Assembly (NCBI GenBank): GCA_964358645.1
Contig: CAYHPW010000008.1
Span: 9,425 to 73,424, forward strand
Reading direction: 5' to 3'
Length of the DNA: 64,000 nt
Source: JBBTDV01 sp038042605
GTDB taxonomy: Bacteria; Bdellovibrionota; UBA1018
Made by a program: the position numbers and the translations under genes. The notes under the pieces are model-generated. The model had not been told where the DNA came from and did no database searches. It worked only from the letters and a program-made list of their open reading frames with translations. Shown one piece after another: positions 44,668 to 53,400 of the stretch. Each line of letters starts with the position of its first letter. The first letter of the stretch is position 1.

Positions 44668-46284
44668 TCATAACAAATCTTTTTTTCGCCACCTCTCGCA
44701 CTGAGCTACAGTTGCTTTTAGCCGTTCAACCTCAGCTAATACATCAACACGCGGTTCACCATCTCTCGCGCTCCCAAGCTCATCTGCCAGCACGTATGCC
44801 AACCGCTCAGCCCAAGGCACTCCGTGATCAGCGCGAGCAAGATATAGAGGGACCCTTCTGAAGTAGAAATCCTCAAGATGCATCACCATCTCGTTTCGTA
44901 CTGAATATCTTAACTGAGCCTCTAGCTGCGGGAATCCAGGTAAACCATCATCCGCCGCCGTCCTGCCATCCAATTCGCTTGCAATATATCTTGGCTCAAG
45001 TGGAGTACTAGTCTTAGGCGGCAAAGAAAGATTCTCCAGCTTTAACGTGAAATCGACGATTTCCTCGGCCATTGTTCTATGCGTGGTGTACTTCCCTCCT
45101 GCCACGATCACACTCCCCCCAGGGCCTTCGGCAATGTGATGTTCGCGGCTCACCTTCTGAAGAACTGTCTTTTCTGCATCATCTCCCTTCGATACCTCGG
45201 CCGCAAGCGGCCTCACACCGACATATGAGCTGATGATGTCCCGGTAACCAAGATCAAGCTTGCCAAAATAAGACCGTACCAACTGCATGAGATACTCGAC
45301 CTCATGCGCTTCAACCGCGGCCTGATCCGGATCAGACGGCGAAGGACCGTCAGTAGTCCCCACAATCGTGACACCAGCGCCGAAGTCTGGCCGCGGGATC
45401 GCAAACGCGATCCTTCCATCCTCCTTCTGATCCATGACCACAGCACCAGGCACGGGCAGCTTTTTAAGATCAAACAATATGTGCACGCCTTTACTTGGGC
45501 TGAGCCAGTTGCGCCAGCCTCCATTCGCGCCGGAAGACAGCATCGCGCCTATCTTGTCAGTCCACGGGCCTGCGCAAACTATGACCCGCTTCGCTCGTAT
45601 ATTCATGAGACATCCTGCTTCGGCATCCCTCACACAAAAACCGCGTATTTGCCTGGCACTGTCTTCACAACCTGATGTTTCCCAGAGCGGCTCGATCGCT
45701 TCAACATAGTTGGCAACCATGGCACCGGCTTTCTGAGCGGCACGCAGCGTTTTAACAACAAGCACGTCATCCCACATCGATGCATCAAAATAACTAAAGC
45801 CGCATACCAGGCCCTCAGAGCGCAAAAACGGGATCATCTCACGAAGCTCACGTGACGAAAGCTTCTTATGACGACCTGGTGTTTTAAACAACGCCAATAG
45901 ATCATACAACGACAGCCCTAGTCTTAGTATCAGCGGGCCACGTTTATTATCGCTATAAATAGGCAGATAAAACGGCAACGGCTTCACCATCGTCGGGGCA
46001 GTTTTAAGAAGATAATCCCTTTCAGAAAGAGCCTCAAAAACAAGCCCGAATTCCATGTTTTCAAGATAACGAAGCCCACCATGTATCAGCTTTGAGCTGC
46101 GCGAAGAGGTCCCATAAGCGAAGTCAGATTTCTCCACCAAGGCTACCTTAAGCCCGCGCAAGGCCGCATCATGCGCCACCGCAGCGCCAGTGATACCTCC
46201 TCCTATAATAAGAAAATCAAACACGTCCTTTTTGAAACTCTCGAGCGCGTCTTTGCGCGTGCGAAATGAAAATTCAGTCGCCAT
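44668..46284 (-). CDS. glpD: Aerobic glycerol-3-phosphate dehydrogenase
   Basis: FAD enzyme of the inner membrane surface oxidising glycerol-3-phosphate to dihydroxyacetone phosphate and feeding quinone. 538 aa: DFLIIGGGITGAAVAHDAALRGLKVALVEK (FAD binding), GTSSRSSKLIHGGLRYLE (family signature), and FAD-closing GGSVIVAGGKYTTHRTMAEEIVD. C-terminal domain present. Starts 13 nt after aspS on the same strand, so probably co-transcribed with it, which is unexpected functionally. Confidence 0.95.
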   Translation of the reverse strand: MATEFSFRTRKDALESFKKDVFDFLIIGGGITGAAVAHDAALRGLKVALVEKSDFAYGTSSRSSKLIHGGLRYLENMEFGLVFEALSERDYLLKTAPTMVKPLPFYLPIYSDNKRGPLILRLGLSLYDLLALFKTPGRHKKLSSRELREMIPFLRSEGLVCGFSYFDASMWDDVLVVKTLRAAQKAGAMVANYVEAIEPLWETSGCEDSARQIRGFCVRDAEAGCLMNIRAKRVIVCAGPWTDKIGAMLSSGANGGWRNWLSPSKGVHILFDLKKLPVPGAVVMDQKEDGRIAFAIPRPDFGAGVTIVGTTDGPSPSDPDQAAVEAHEVEYLMQLVRSYFGKLDLGYRDIISSYVGVRPLAAEVSKGDDAEKTVLQKVSREHHIAEGPGGSVIVAGGKYTTHRTMAEEIVDFTLKLENLSLPPKTSTPLEPRYIASELDGRTAADDGLPGFPQLEAQLRYSVRNEMVMHLEDFYFRRVPLYLARADHGVPWAERLAYVLADELGSARDGEPRVDVLAEVERLKATVAQCERWRKKDLL

Positions 46285-46297
46285 TAATATAATTAAA

Positions 46298-48148
46298 TCA
46301 ACCCAGCCGTGGTCGCGTCAATGCAATACCTAATTCAACAAGCTGTTCGGGGCTTACCACCGAAGGGGATTCTGACATCATGCAATGACCTTTTTGCGTC
46401 TTCGGAAAAGCCATGACATCCCTGATAGGCCCAACTCCGCAAAGAAGCGCCGCTAGCCTGTCTATGCCAAAAGCTATCCCACCATGGGGCGGTGTGCCGT
46501 ATTGGAGTGCTTCTAGGAAGAAACCAAATTTAAGTTTAGCCTCTTCTTGTGAAAGACCCAATATGCGGAACATCGCCGCCTGAACATCCGGCCTATAAAT
46601 CCTAAGGCTCCCGCCGCCGATCTCAACACCATTAAGCACCATGTCGTATGCCGCTGCCTGGAGATTATCTAGGTTACGACCGGCAACAAAATCATCCATA
46701 AACTCCGCCCGCGGCGAAGTAAAAGGATGATGGCAGGCGTAGTAACGGTTTTCCTTATCATCAAACTCAAGAAGCGGAAAATTAACAACCCAAAGGAAAG
46801 CAGGCTTTCCTTGCCCAAGCTTTGGGATCAACCCAAGACGCGACCCCACATTCAAGCGTATCGCGCCCAGCGAATCAAAAACCACCTTATCTTTTGCATC
46901 AGCCACGATAAGAACCAGATGACCTGGCTTAAGACTGAGTTTTTCCACAAGGCCTTTTTTCTCCTGATCTCTTAGGAACTTCGCAGCAGGAGATTGAAGC
47001 TCGCCACCGGCCTGCACCTTGATCCAAAGTAGCCCTTTGGCACCAAAAGAAGCGGCGACGGATTGCAGATCATCAAGATCCTTGCGTGAAAACTTCTCAG
47101 CCTCTCCCGGCACGACAACAGCCCGCACTGATCCCCTCCTCTTCATGTGCTGGCCGTGCTTGCCGCTCGATCCTTGCTCAAGAGCATTTTTGAAAACCTG
47201 AAACCCGCTTTCCATGAACAGGTCCGACAGATCGCAAAGCTCAAGACCAAAACGCACATCCGGCTTGTCACTCCCGAAGCGCTCCATAGCTTCAGCATAA
47301 GAAAGACGCGGGAACGGCGCGGTCACATCCTGTGAAAGAATGTCTTTCCAGAGCTTCCTAATCATTTCTTCCATGATCGGGAAGAAAGCGTCCTCATCCA
47401 TAAAGGAGGTCTCTATGTCGATCTGTGAAAATTCTGGCTGGCGGTCAGCCCTGAGGTCTTCATCGCGGAAACATCTTGCTATCTGGTAATAGCGGTCCAT
47501 CCCGCTGATCATGAGTAACTGCTTTAGCGTCTGCGGGGACTGTGGTAGCGCATAAAAAGTGCCGGGATTGAGTCTGCTAGGCACTATGAAGTCACGCGCC
47601 CCTTCCGGTGTGGACTTATATAGAATCGGCGTCTCGACCTCGACAAAACCATGCAGATCCAAATGATTTCTTACAATCGACAACATCTTATGCCTTATAA
47701 TTAAATTTTTCTGAAGCGAAGGCCGCCGCAAATCCAAGTAACGATATTTCAGACGAACCGTTTCACCAACATCGATGTCATCTTCGATCGAAAACGGCGG
47801 TGTCTTGGCTTCTGAAAGTATTGCAAGCTCGGAGCAGGCCACCTCAATCTCGCCAGTGGCAAGATTTGGATTGCTCATTTTTTCTGGGCGCCGCCTAACT
47901 TTGCCCCTGCACCATACAACGAATTCAGAGCGAAGTGATCTAGCAAGCTCATATGCCCCACCACCCTGACCCAAGGCAGGATCAAACACAGCCTGAGTGA
48001 TTCCATAACGATCGCGGAGGTCGGCGAAAACCAGTCCTCCATGATCCCGGTTCTTAGCCACCCAGCCACATAGAGTGACTTCCTTACCGAGATCCGAAGC
48101 ACTAAGCTCACCGCAATTATGAGAACGCGTTATTTTTTGTCCGCCCAT
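46298..48148 (-). CDS. aspS: Aspartyl-tRNA synthetase
   Basis: Class II synthetase of the bacterial type with a GAD insertion domain, 616 aa from ATG 48148 (GGAGG about 11 nt upstream; a GTG at 48157 is too close to it). N-terminal OB anticodon domain (VTLCGWVAKNRDHGGLVFADLRDR), motif 2 FRDEDLRADRQPEFSQIDIETSF, motif 3 GIAFGIDRLAALLCG. Whether it is Asp-specific or also charges tRNA-Asn cannot be told; no gatCAB or asnS in the window. Confidence 0.96.
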   Translation of the reverse strand: MGGQKITRSHNCGELSASDLGKEVTLCGWVAKNRDHGGLVFADLRDRYGITQAVFDPALGQGGGAYELARSLRSEFVVWCRGKVRRRPEKMSNPNLATGEIEVACSELAILSEAKTPPFSIEDDIDVGETVRLKYRYLDLRRPSLQKNLIIRHKMLSIVRNHLDLHGFVEVETPILYKSTPEGARDFIVPSRLNPGTFYALPQSPQTLKQLLMISGMDRYYQIARCFRDEDLRADRQPEFSQIDIETSFMDEDAFFPIMEEMIRKLWKDILSQDVTAPFPRLSYAEAMERFGSDKPDVRFGLELCDLSDLFMESGFQVFKNALEQGSSGKHGQHMKRRGSVRAVVVPGEAEKFSRKDLDDLQSVAASFGAKGLLWIKVQAGGELQSPAAKFLRDQEKKGLVEKLSLKPGHLVLIVADAKDKVVFDSLGAIRLNVGSRLGLIPKLGQGKPAFLWVVNFPLLEFDDKENRYYACHHPFTSPRAEFMDDFVAGRNLDNLQAAAYDMVLNGVEIGGGSLRIYRPDVQAAMFRILGLSQEEAKLKFGFFLEALQYGTPPHGGIAFGIDRLAALLCGVGPIRDVMAFPKTQKGHCMMSESPSVVSPEQLVELGIALTRPRLG

Positions 48149-48307
48149 TTCCCGCACACCCTCCTGACAAAGCTATCACACAGAACTGCTTAAATGAATT
48201 TACCACAAAAAAATCAGCATGCGAAATCACAGGAAGTTATTTCTATGACATTGCAAAATGTTGGGTAAAATGTTGAATAGTGCGGCTGTGGCGCCGTAAA
48301 ATCTGAG

Positions 48308-48673
48308 TTATGCCGCAGAACGTGCGCTAGCCGCGACATCCAGACTTTCTGCGAGCTGCTCCAAAGTATACGGTTTGGCCAGGAACCACGCACCACGCAA
48401 GCGCTCCATGCGCTTGAACCCGTCTTGCACGGCGGTAATAACAACAGTTGGTGGGACACGTCCATACTTGATGCGTATTTGCTCGAACAGTTCCTCGCCA
48501 CTCATTTTAGGTAAACTTAGATCCAACAACAATACATCGGGCCACGTTGATTGCAGATACTCCAATGCGCATTCCGCATCTTCCACTAGATCTGCTTTGT
48601 GCTCGAACGACTCTAAAACCATGCCTAATGTATTTCGCACTGATGTATCATCTTCTACGACAAGGACTTTCAT
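48308..48673 (-). CDS. Stand-alone response regulator receiver domain
   Basis: 121 aa, one CheY-like domain and nothing else. Acidic pocket D8-D9, phosphoacceptor D51 (LLLDLSLPKMSG), T80 and K100 (AKPYT) are all present, so it should be phosphorylatable. No output domain and no kinase next to it, so it is an orphan; a PAS histidine kinase lies 6 kb away at 54.7 kb. Located 150 nt upstream of aspS on the same strand and divergent from the aspartase-like gene. Confidence 0.92.
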   Translation of the reverse strand: MKVLVVEDDTSVRNTLGMVLESFEHKADLVEDAECALEYLQSTWPDVLLLDLSLPKMSGEELFEQIRIKYGRVPPTVVITAVQDGFKRMERLRGAWFLAKPYTLEQLAESLDVAASARSAA

Positions 48674-48799
48674 TTTTTCACCCGTTTTTATTCAGTGTCT
48701 ATTGGTAACTACTGCTGACAATGCGCCAAAGAGATTGCATATTTAACACCAAACGCATTGTGCGTATTAGTATACGACTTAAGGATAATCAATGATTTT

Positions 48800-48817
48800 T
48801 TGCATTAGCATATGCAA
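48800..48817. repeat. Inverted repeat upstream of the aspartase-like gene
   Basis: TTGCAT (48800-48805) and ATGCAA (48812-48817) with a 6-nt centre, 36 nt before the ATG at 48854. Short, but centred in the 180-nt divergent promoter region between the receiver gene and the lyase gene. It could be an operator; no promoter hexamers with good spacing were found beside it. Confidence 0.35.
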
Positions 48818-48853
48818 TTTAACAGTTGTACTTTACATACCGGAGGCGCTCTC

Positions 48854-50257
48854 ATGAAAAAATCCATCATAAAAAAATCCATGGAAGAATTCCGCGAAGA
48901 ACGTGACTCACTGGGAAATATCAAGGTCCCGCAAAATGCCATATATGGGGCACAAACAGCACGTGCGTTACAAAATTTCCCAATTTCAGGAAGAACTGCG
49001 GACTCATCCATCATACGCGCATACCTGAGACTAAAAGCAGCGGCAGCCGTGGCAAACATGAAATGCGGAGTACTGAACAAGTCCAATACTGACCTCATCC
49101 TGCACGCAATCGATTCGCTCTTGTCGATGCCAGAAGCGGCATGGCATGAGCACTTCCCGGTGGACCCTTACCAGGCCGGGGCAGGGACAAGCCAGAACAT
49201 GAACATCAACGAAGTGATCGCAAATCAAGCGAATATGTCACTTGGCAACCAGGTCGGCTCATATTCACCGATCCACCCCAATGATCATGTCAATCGCTCA
49301 CAATCCACCAATGACACTTTCCCTACCGTAATGAGGCTTGCTCTGCTTGAAAGATCCACCAGACTCCAAGAAGAACTGGAAAATTTGTCACAGGAATTCT
49401 CGAAAAAATCCAAGCAGTGGATGCCTATATTGAAATCAGCCAGGACACATCTGCAAGACGCCGTACCGATACGGCTTGGCCAGGAATTCGGCGCATATTC
49501 GCAAGCAATTAAACGATGCACCAAGTGGATTGGTCAAGCCAGGGAAAATCTGTGCGAACTTGGGATCGGCGGCAGCGCAGCCGGGACCGGCCTGACTGTT
49601 CCAAATGGATACATACCAATAATCATAGAAGAGCTTGCCAAACGCACCGGCGAAAAATTGCATTCAGCGGCAGACCTTTGTGAAGCAATGCAATCCCAGG
49701 CACCAGTTATGTATTACTCATCGATGCTTCGCCTGACAGCAATTGAAATCACGAGGATTTGCAATGATATCAGGCTTCTTTCATCAGGCCCGCTAACGGG
49801 CTTAGCTGAAATCACGCTCCCAGCGGTTCAACCCGGGAGCAGCATAATGCCGGGGAAGGTGAACCCTTCAATAGTTGAAATGACAAATCAAACTTGGTTT
49901 TCGATACAGGGTTATGACCAGACCGCCGCACTGGCAGCACAAGCCGGCCAACTGGAACTTAACGTCATGATGCCTGTTATGGCGTATTCGCTGATCGAGG
50001 CAACGAAAATAGGCGCAGCTTCGATACAATCACTAAGAGAGCTTTGCGTAGCTGGCATGAAGCCAAACGAAGCACGCTTGAAACATTATTTCGAAAGCAC
50101 ACCACAGATCGCGACAGCACTCAGCCCGAAGCTGGGTTATGAAGTCACAGCTAGCTTGGTAGGCGAGGCGCTCTTAAGCGGGCGATCGATCCTACAACTG
50201 GTTCGTGAACGTGAGTTGATAAGCGAGAAAGAGATAGAGTCCCTTTTAAATTTTTAA
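48854..50257 (+). CDS. Aspartase/fumarase superfamily lyase, aspartase-like
   Basis: 467 aa from ATG 48854 (GGAGG at 48842-48846, 7 nt before). The superfamily loop reads GSSIMPGKVNP, with Gly as in class II fumarase, whereas aspartases usually have MPAK. Elsewhere it is more aspartase-like: RICNDIRLLSSGPLTGL, AAQAGQLELNVMMPV, and GTSQNMNINEVIANQ. A deaminating aspartate ammonia-lyase (Asp to fumarate plus ammonia) is therefore favoured, but fumarate hydratase activity cannot be excluded. The 3' end overlaps the convergent mepA-like gene by 4 nt. Confidence 0.85.
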   Translation: MKKSIIKKSMEEFREERDSLGNIKVPQNAIYGAQTARALQNFPISGRTADSSIIRAYLRLKAAAAVANMKCGVLNKSNTDLILHAIDSLLSMPEAAWHEHFPVDPYQAGAGTSQNMNINEVIANQANMSLGNQVGSYSPIHPNDHVNRSQSTNDTFPTVMRLALLERSTRLQEELENLSQEFSKKSKQWMPILKSARTHLQDAVPIRLGQEFGAYSQAIKRCTKWIGQARENLCELGIGGSAAGTGLTVPNGYIPIIIEELAKRTGEKLHSAADLCEAMQSQAPVMYYSSMLRLTAIEITRICNDIRLLSSGPLTGLAEITLPAVQPGSSIMPGKVNPSIVEMTNQTWFSIQGYDQTAALAAQAGQLELNVMMPVMAYSLIEATKIGAASIQSLRELCVAGMKPNEARLKHYFESTPQIATALSPKLGYEVTASLVGEALLSGRSILQLVRERELISEKEIESLLNF

Positions 50258-51312
50258 TCAATAATATCACTTGCATCCACAAGCTTATCGTCTACAGGGA
50301 TGGTTGAAGGAAGCTCTGGCGGCTCAAACTCATTATTTTCATCCTCCGCTTCAAGCTCTGGGTGCGCGTTCGCCACACAGCCTGGCTGCCCAGGGCCTAA
50401 TCCTATCCTTACATGCAAATGATTCTTATGGCCACGCACGTGGCGTATGAATCTCTTGTATTCAAGCCATTTGGCATCACCCTTGGCGGATTTTGCAAGT
50501 TTCGCGATTGCGGTCCTGTCAAGGAAAGCCACGCGTATGCATGCATAAGGATTTTCAAAGATCTTTTTCACCAACCACCAGTTGGACTTTACGTCGAATT
50601 TGTTATGGAAAGAAATCGGCGAAATCCCGCCAGGCTTTACGGATAAAAAAGCAAGATCAACATCCAATCCGTTTGTATGAGAAGCATGTCCCCGGCGACC
50701 AGCGCGCCCAGCCAGGCATCCGCCACGCGGGGAGGAGATATCCCCGACTACAAGTCGCACACCTGAAAACTCGGGCGCTGAGTATTCTTTAGCAACCTCG
50801 CTTCCAAGCCATTTAAGCATCGCAATCATGTTATCAGTCCCAAACTGCGTGCACCTCCCGGGGTTGCGCAATTCGATACGGTTACCTTGGGATTGAATTA
50901 ATCTCTTTCCATTGACAAGAAATCCGTTAGTCACACCACAATATGCCTGCTCATCATAATGGCGTACCGCGAGCCCAAGCTTCTGCTCCGGCGTCATTTC
51001 ATCACAATAGCTCACTTTGTATCGCTCACGGTAACAACGTTTGGCTTTGCGGTTTGTCATTGGGTTGATCTTGGCGCAACAGCGATGGCCGTTGAAAGGA
51101 TACTCAGGATTCCACTCCGAGCAAAATACCAAATTTTGGGGCTTAACAAATATCGCGTCACTTCTTGGCGTGAAGGAACTTAACCACGCATCCGGTGCGG
51201 GATCTGAAACCGGGTCGCACGATGGAAACGACGTCCACTCAACCGCGCCATGAACTTTCATGGTTGCAGTTAACATCATCGCGCAAAACAGTGATGCCTT
51301 AACATATTTCAT
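50254..51312 (-). CDS. MepA-like penicillin-insensitive murein endopeptidase
   Basis: Exported zinc LAS-family peptidase that cuts D-Ala-mDAP cross-links. 352 aa with signal peptide ending near VHGA. The catalytic pattern matches MepA: GDISSPRGGCLAGRAGRRGHASHTNGLDVDLAF (H...D...) and HVRGHKNHLHVRIG. Extra Cys residues and an acidic, proline-rich tail (LEAEDENNEFEPPELPS) are not in E. coli MepA and suggest a disulfide-stabilised variant. HNH gene lies 5 nt upstream. Confidence 0.87.
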   Translation of the reverse strand: MKYVKASLFCAMMLTATMKVHGAVEWTSFPSCDPVSDPAPDAWLSSFTPRSDAIFVKPQNLVFCSEWNPEYPFNGHRCCAKINPMTNRKAKRCYRERYKVSYCDEMTPEQKLGLAVRHYDEQAYCGVTNGFLVNGKRLIQSQGNRIELRNPGRCTQFGTDNMIAMLKWLGSEVAKEYSAPEFSGVRLVVGDISSPRGGCLAGRAGRRGHASHTNGLDVDLAFLSVKPGGISPISFHNKFDVKSNWWLVKKIFENPYACIRVAFLDRTAIAKLAKSAKGDAKWLEYKRFIRHVRGHKNHLHVRIGLGPGQPGCVANAHPELEAEDENNEFEPPELPSTIPVDDKLVDASDIID

Positions 51313-51317
51313 GCGGT

Positions 51318-51626
51318 CTAACCCTTATTCTTCCCTAATTCAATTATCCGATCAACTGGTGTGTGAAGTTTCTTATCCCTGTTACATTCCAAGCACGAAG
51401 GGACGATGTTCCCGCGCGTACTGGCCCCACCTCTTGCGAGCGGGACTATATGATCCATCGTAAGCTTCGCAGGCGCGAATTTTCTCTGACAATAATGACA
51501 AATGCCCTGGTTTTTTTTTGCAAGCCACCAGGAAGATTTCTTAAGCTTTCTCGCTTTTTCACGTTCTTTACTAAGCCGCTTTAGGTCAGAAAACCCGGGC
51601 TCAAGCACATAATAATCCGACAACAT
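51318..51626 (-). CDS. HNH endonuclease domain protein
   Basis: 102 aa, basic N-terminus then an HNH module: CHYCQRKFAPAKLTMDHIVPLARGGASTRGNIVPSCLECNRDKK. Two CxxC knuckles (zinc), DHIVPL (catalytic His) and GNIVP with the Asn. Free-standing, without another nuclease or a methylase next to it, so a restriction role is not supported. Reads into the mepA-like gene with a 5-nt gap, so the two are probably one operon. Confidence 0.87.
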   Translation of the reverse strand: MLSDYYVLEPGFSDLKRLSKEREKARKLKKSSWWLAKKNQGICHYCQRKFAPAKLTMDHIVPLARGGASTRGNIVPSCLECNRDKKLHTPVDRIIELGKNKG

Positions 51627-51680
51627 GTGTTCGCAATTAACACAGCAGGACCTGATTTGACGACAAAAAATACCATCAAC

Positions 51681-52370
51681 TCATCCGTATATGCTGTGAT
51701 AAAGTTCATGAATCGCGTTGCCTGGCACTGCGATATCGCTTGACTGGGCATAAAGCAACAAACTCAAGATGCGCCGCGGGGCTTTCCGCGCACGTCTAAT
51801 GAGGTAATTCCAGTCAAAGTGCGCATATGACAACAAGGCAATAGCGTCATGCCAATGATTCGGTGTAACTTCACTATGAGCCACAGCCTTGATTATCAGG
51901 AGATCCTCAGGCGAAGCTGACTTTATGCGCCTGCCATGGAATTCCGTCGTCTTCATGTGTTCGTACATTTCCTGGTCCAGATAAATCTCTCCTTTAGATC
52001 TAAAAATCACATCAACGAGAACTCCTTCCTTAAATGCCTTGTACAGCCAGCTTGGATCCGTCTGTTCGGTATCAAATCCATTCCTCGCAAACACCGCGAG
52101 AACCGTCTCGGCGTCCTCAGGCATGACTAATAAATCAATATCACGCGTTGAACGCGGACGACCAAAACTGCTTGAAGCTACTCCACCGATAAAAAGATAG
52201 CGAACACCCGCCCCGTCAAGTGCTGAAATAGAGTCTGCTAAAACGCCCTCCAAGCGACTTGAATTATTTGCTTCACCAACCAGACTGCCTGCCCTGTCTG
52301 CCCGCATGGTTTCATACATATCAAAACTCAAGCCAGCGGCACGCAAACCAGAAGGGAATACCGCTTGCAC
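51681..52370 (-). CDS. Nucleotidyltransferase-fold protein (AbiEii/MNT-like)
   Basis: Up to 229 aa from a GTG at 52370; ATG 52319 is an alternative. YLFIGGVASSSFGRPRSTRDIDLLVMPED has the GG...S...DxD pattern of the nucleotidyltransferase superfamily, followed by DVIFRS. C-terminal part is helical with SPEDLLIIKAVAHSE, typical of AbiEii-like or DUF6036-like proteins. Such proteins may be toxins or antitoxin-like; no AbiEi-type partner is adjacent. Function open. Confidence 0.75.
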   Translation of the reverse strand: MQAVFPSGLRAAGLSFDMYETMRADRAGSLVGEANNSSRLEGVLADSISALDGAGVRYLFIGGVASSSFGRPRSTRDIDLLVMPEDAETVLAVFARNGFDTEQTDPSWLYKAFKEGVLVDVIFRSKGEIYLDQEMYEHMKTTEFHGRRIKSASPEDLLIIKAVAHSEVTPNHWHDAIALLSYAHFDWNYLIRRARKAPRRILSLLLYAQSSDIAVPGNAIHELYHSIYG

Positions 52371-52432
52371 AAGATTTATTTAAACAAGTTAACGGTACAG
52401 CAGGCAAAACAAAGAGATTGTGTGGAGGGATT

Positions 52433-52837
52433 ATGTCGTGGGACACCAGGCAGTTTGAACAAAAGCAGGCCGAGCAAGAAGAAAAAACTCATGGGCCTAC
52501 AACAGAAAATGAACCTGGAAACAAAGAAACGCCGATTGGAGCTGCGATGCCAACAGCAGAGACACCAGCGCTGATAACTCCAGCCACTCTAGAAAGACGA
52601 CCAGTGGAGCGTGAAAAACCGCCTGGCCGCCCCAGCAAACGTGGAACAGCGGCTATGGATGAAAGCACTCGTAAAGAAGTGGCTAGAAAAGGTGGGCTGG
52701 CCGTTTCCAGGAACCGCGAGCACATGGCACAAATAGGCAAAAAGGGCGGGATGACAGTCTCCAGGAACCGCGAGCACATGGCGCAAATCGGAAGGAAAGG
52801 CGGCGCAGCCTCACGAAGCCACCGCAAAACTTCATAA
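52433..52837 (+). CDS. KGG-repeat protein (stress-induced, YciG/GsiB-like)
   Basis: 134 aa from ATG 52433 with GGAGG at 52424-52428. N-terminal 75 residues are Gln/Glu/Pro-rich and disordered-looking; the C-terminus carries three KGG units (RKGGLAVSRNREHMAQIGKKGG pattern), with the SRNREHMAQIG linker repeated exactly twice. Family members are hydrophilic proteins induced by stress or starvation; the biochemical role is not established. Converges with the CNBD gene (5-nt gap). Confidence 0.85.
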   Translation: MSWDTRQFEQKQAEQEEKTHGPTTENEPGNKETPIGAAMPTAETPALITPATLERRPVEREKPPGRPSKRGTAAMDESTRKEVARKGGLAVSRNREHMAQIGKKGGMTVSRNREHMAQIGRKGGAASRSHRKTS

Positions 52838-52842
52838 TTGCT

Positions 52843-53400
52843 CTAACGACCGCGGATTTCCGCCACTAGGGCGTTATAAAGCAAAAGAAGATCGTTGTTA
52901 GCGGAGCGCATCCTATCGACTATCGCCCTGCTTATGCGAAGCACGACTAGGAGTGCCCAATTAGGATTCACTTTTCCAAATGCAGTGAATGCAGTGCCGT
53001 TCAACACGAGACAATGGCATATGGTTTCAGCTTTGATCGTTGCGGAACGCGAATCAGTGCCCAACAGCCCACCTTCACCAAAACAAGCGTGCTGTGACCC
53101 TTTAAGTATTGCGACTTTATACATGTCATTTTCAGGCGTTGATTTGTAAACACCGGCTTCACCGTCAATTAGGATAAAAAACTCTGCCCCCGTTTCACCT
53201 TCAGTGATTATGGTGCCATTGGGATTGTATATACGGAGTTCCATCATTTCTGCCAAAGCTTCAAGCGCCCCTTGCTCATTTTTAATATCAGAAAACAGCA
53301 CCACGGGCCTGAGATGCGTGACACGTGATGATTTATCGGTCAAAAGAGGATGATCCGGTTCATGCAGCTTGGATGGGAGATGGCTTTTCTTTGCCAACAT
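52843..53400 (-). CDS. Soluble cyclic-nucleotide-binding domain protein
   Basis: 185 aa. CNBD at about residues 35-145: an N-terminal EGETGAEFFILIDGEAGVYK strand pair, then the phosphate-binding cassette F107-GEGGLLGTDS-R118-SA, with both the Glu and Arg that contact cyclic nucleotide phosphate/ribose. The C-terminal helix (LVVLRISRAIVDRMRSANNDLLLLYNALV) has no helix-turn-helix, so it is not a CRP-type regulator. It begins 41 nt inside the end of the K+ channel gene, implying coupled translation and a channel-linked role. Confidence 0.85.
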   Translation of the reverse strand: MLAKKSHLPSKLHEPDHPLLTDKSSRVTHLRPVVLFSDIKNEQGALEALAEMMELRIYNPNGTIITEGETGAEFFILIDGEAGVYKSTPENDMYKVAILKGSQHACFGEGGLLGTDSRSATIKAETICHCLVLNGTAFTAFGKVNPNWALLVVLRISRAIVDRMRSANNDLLLLYNALVAEIRGR

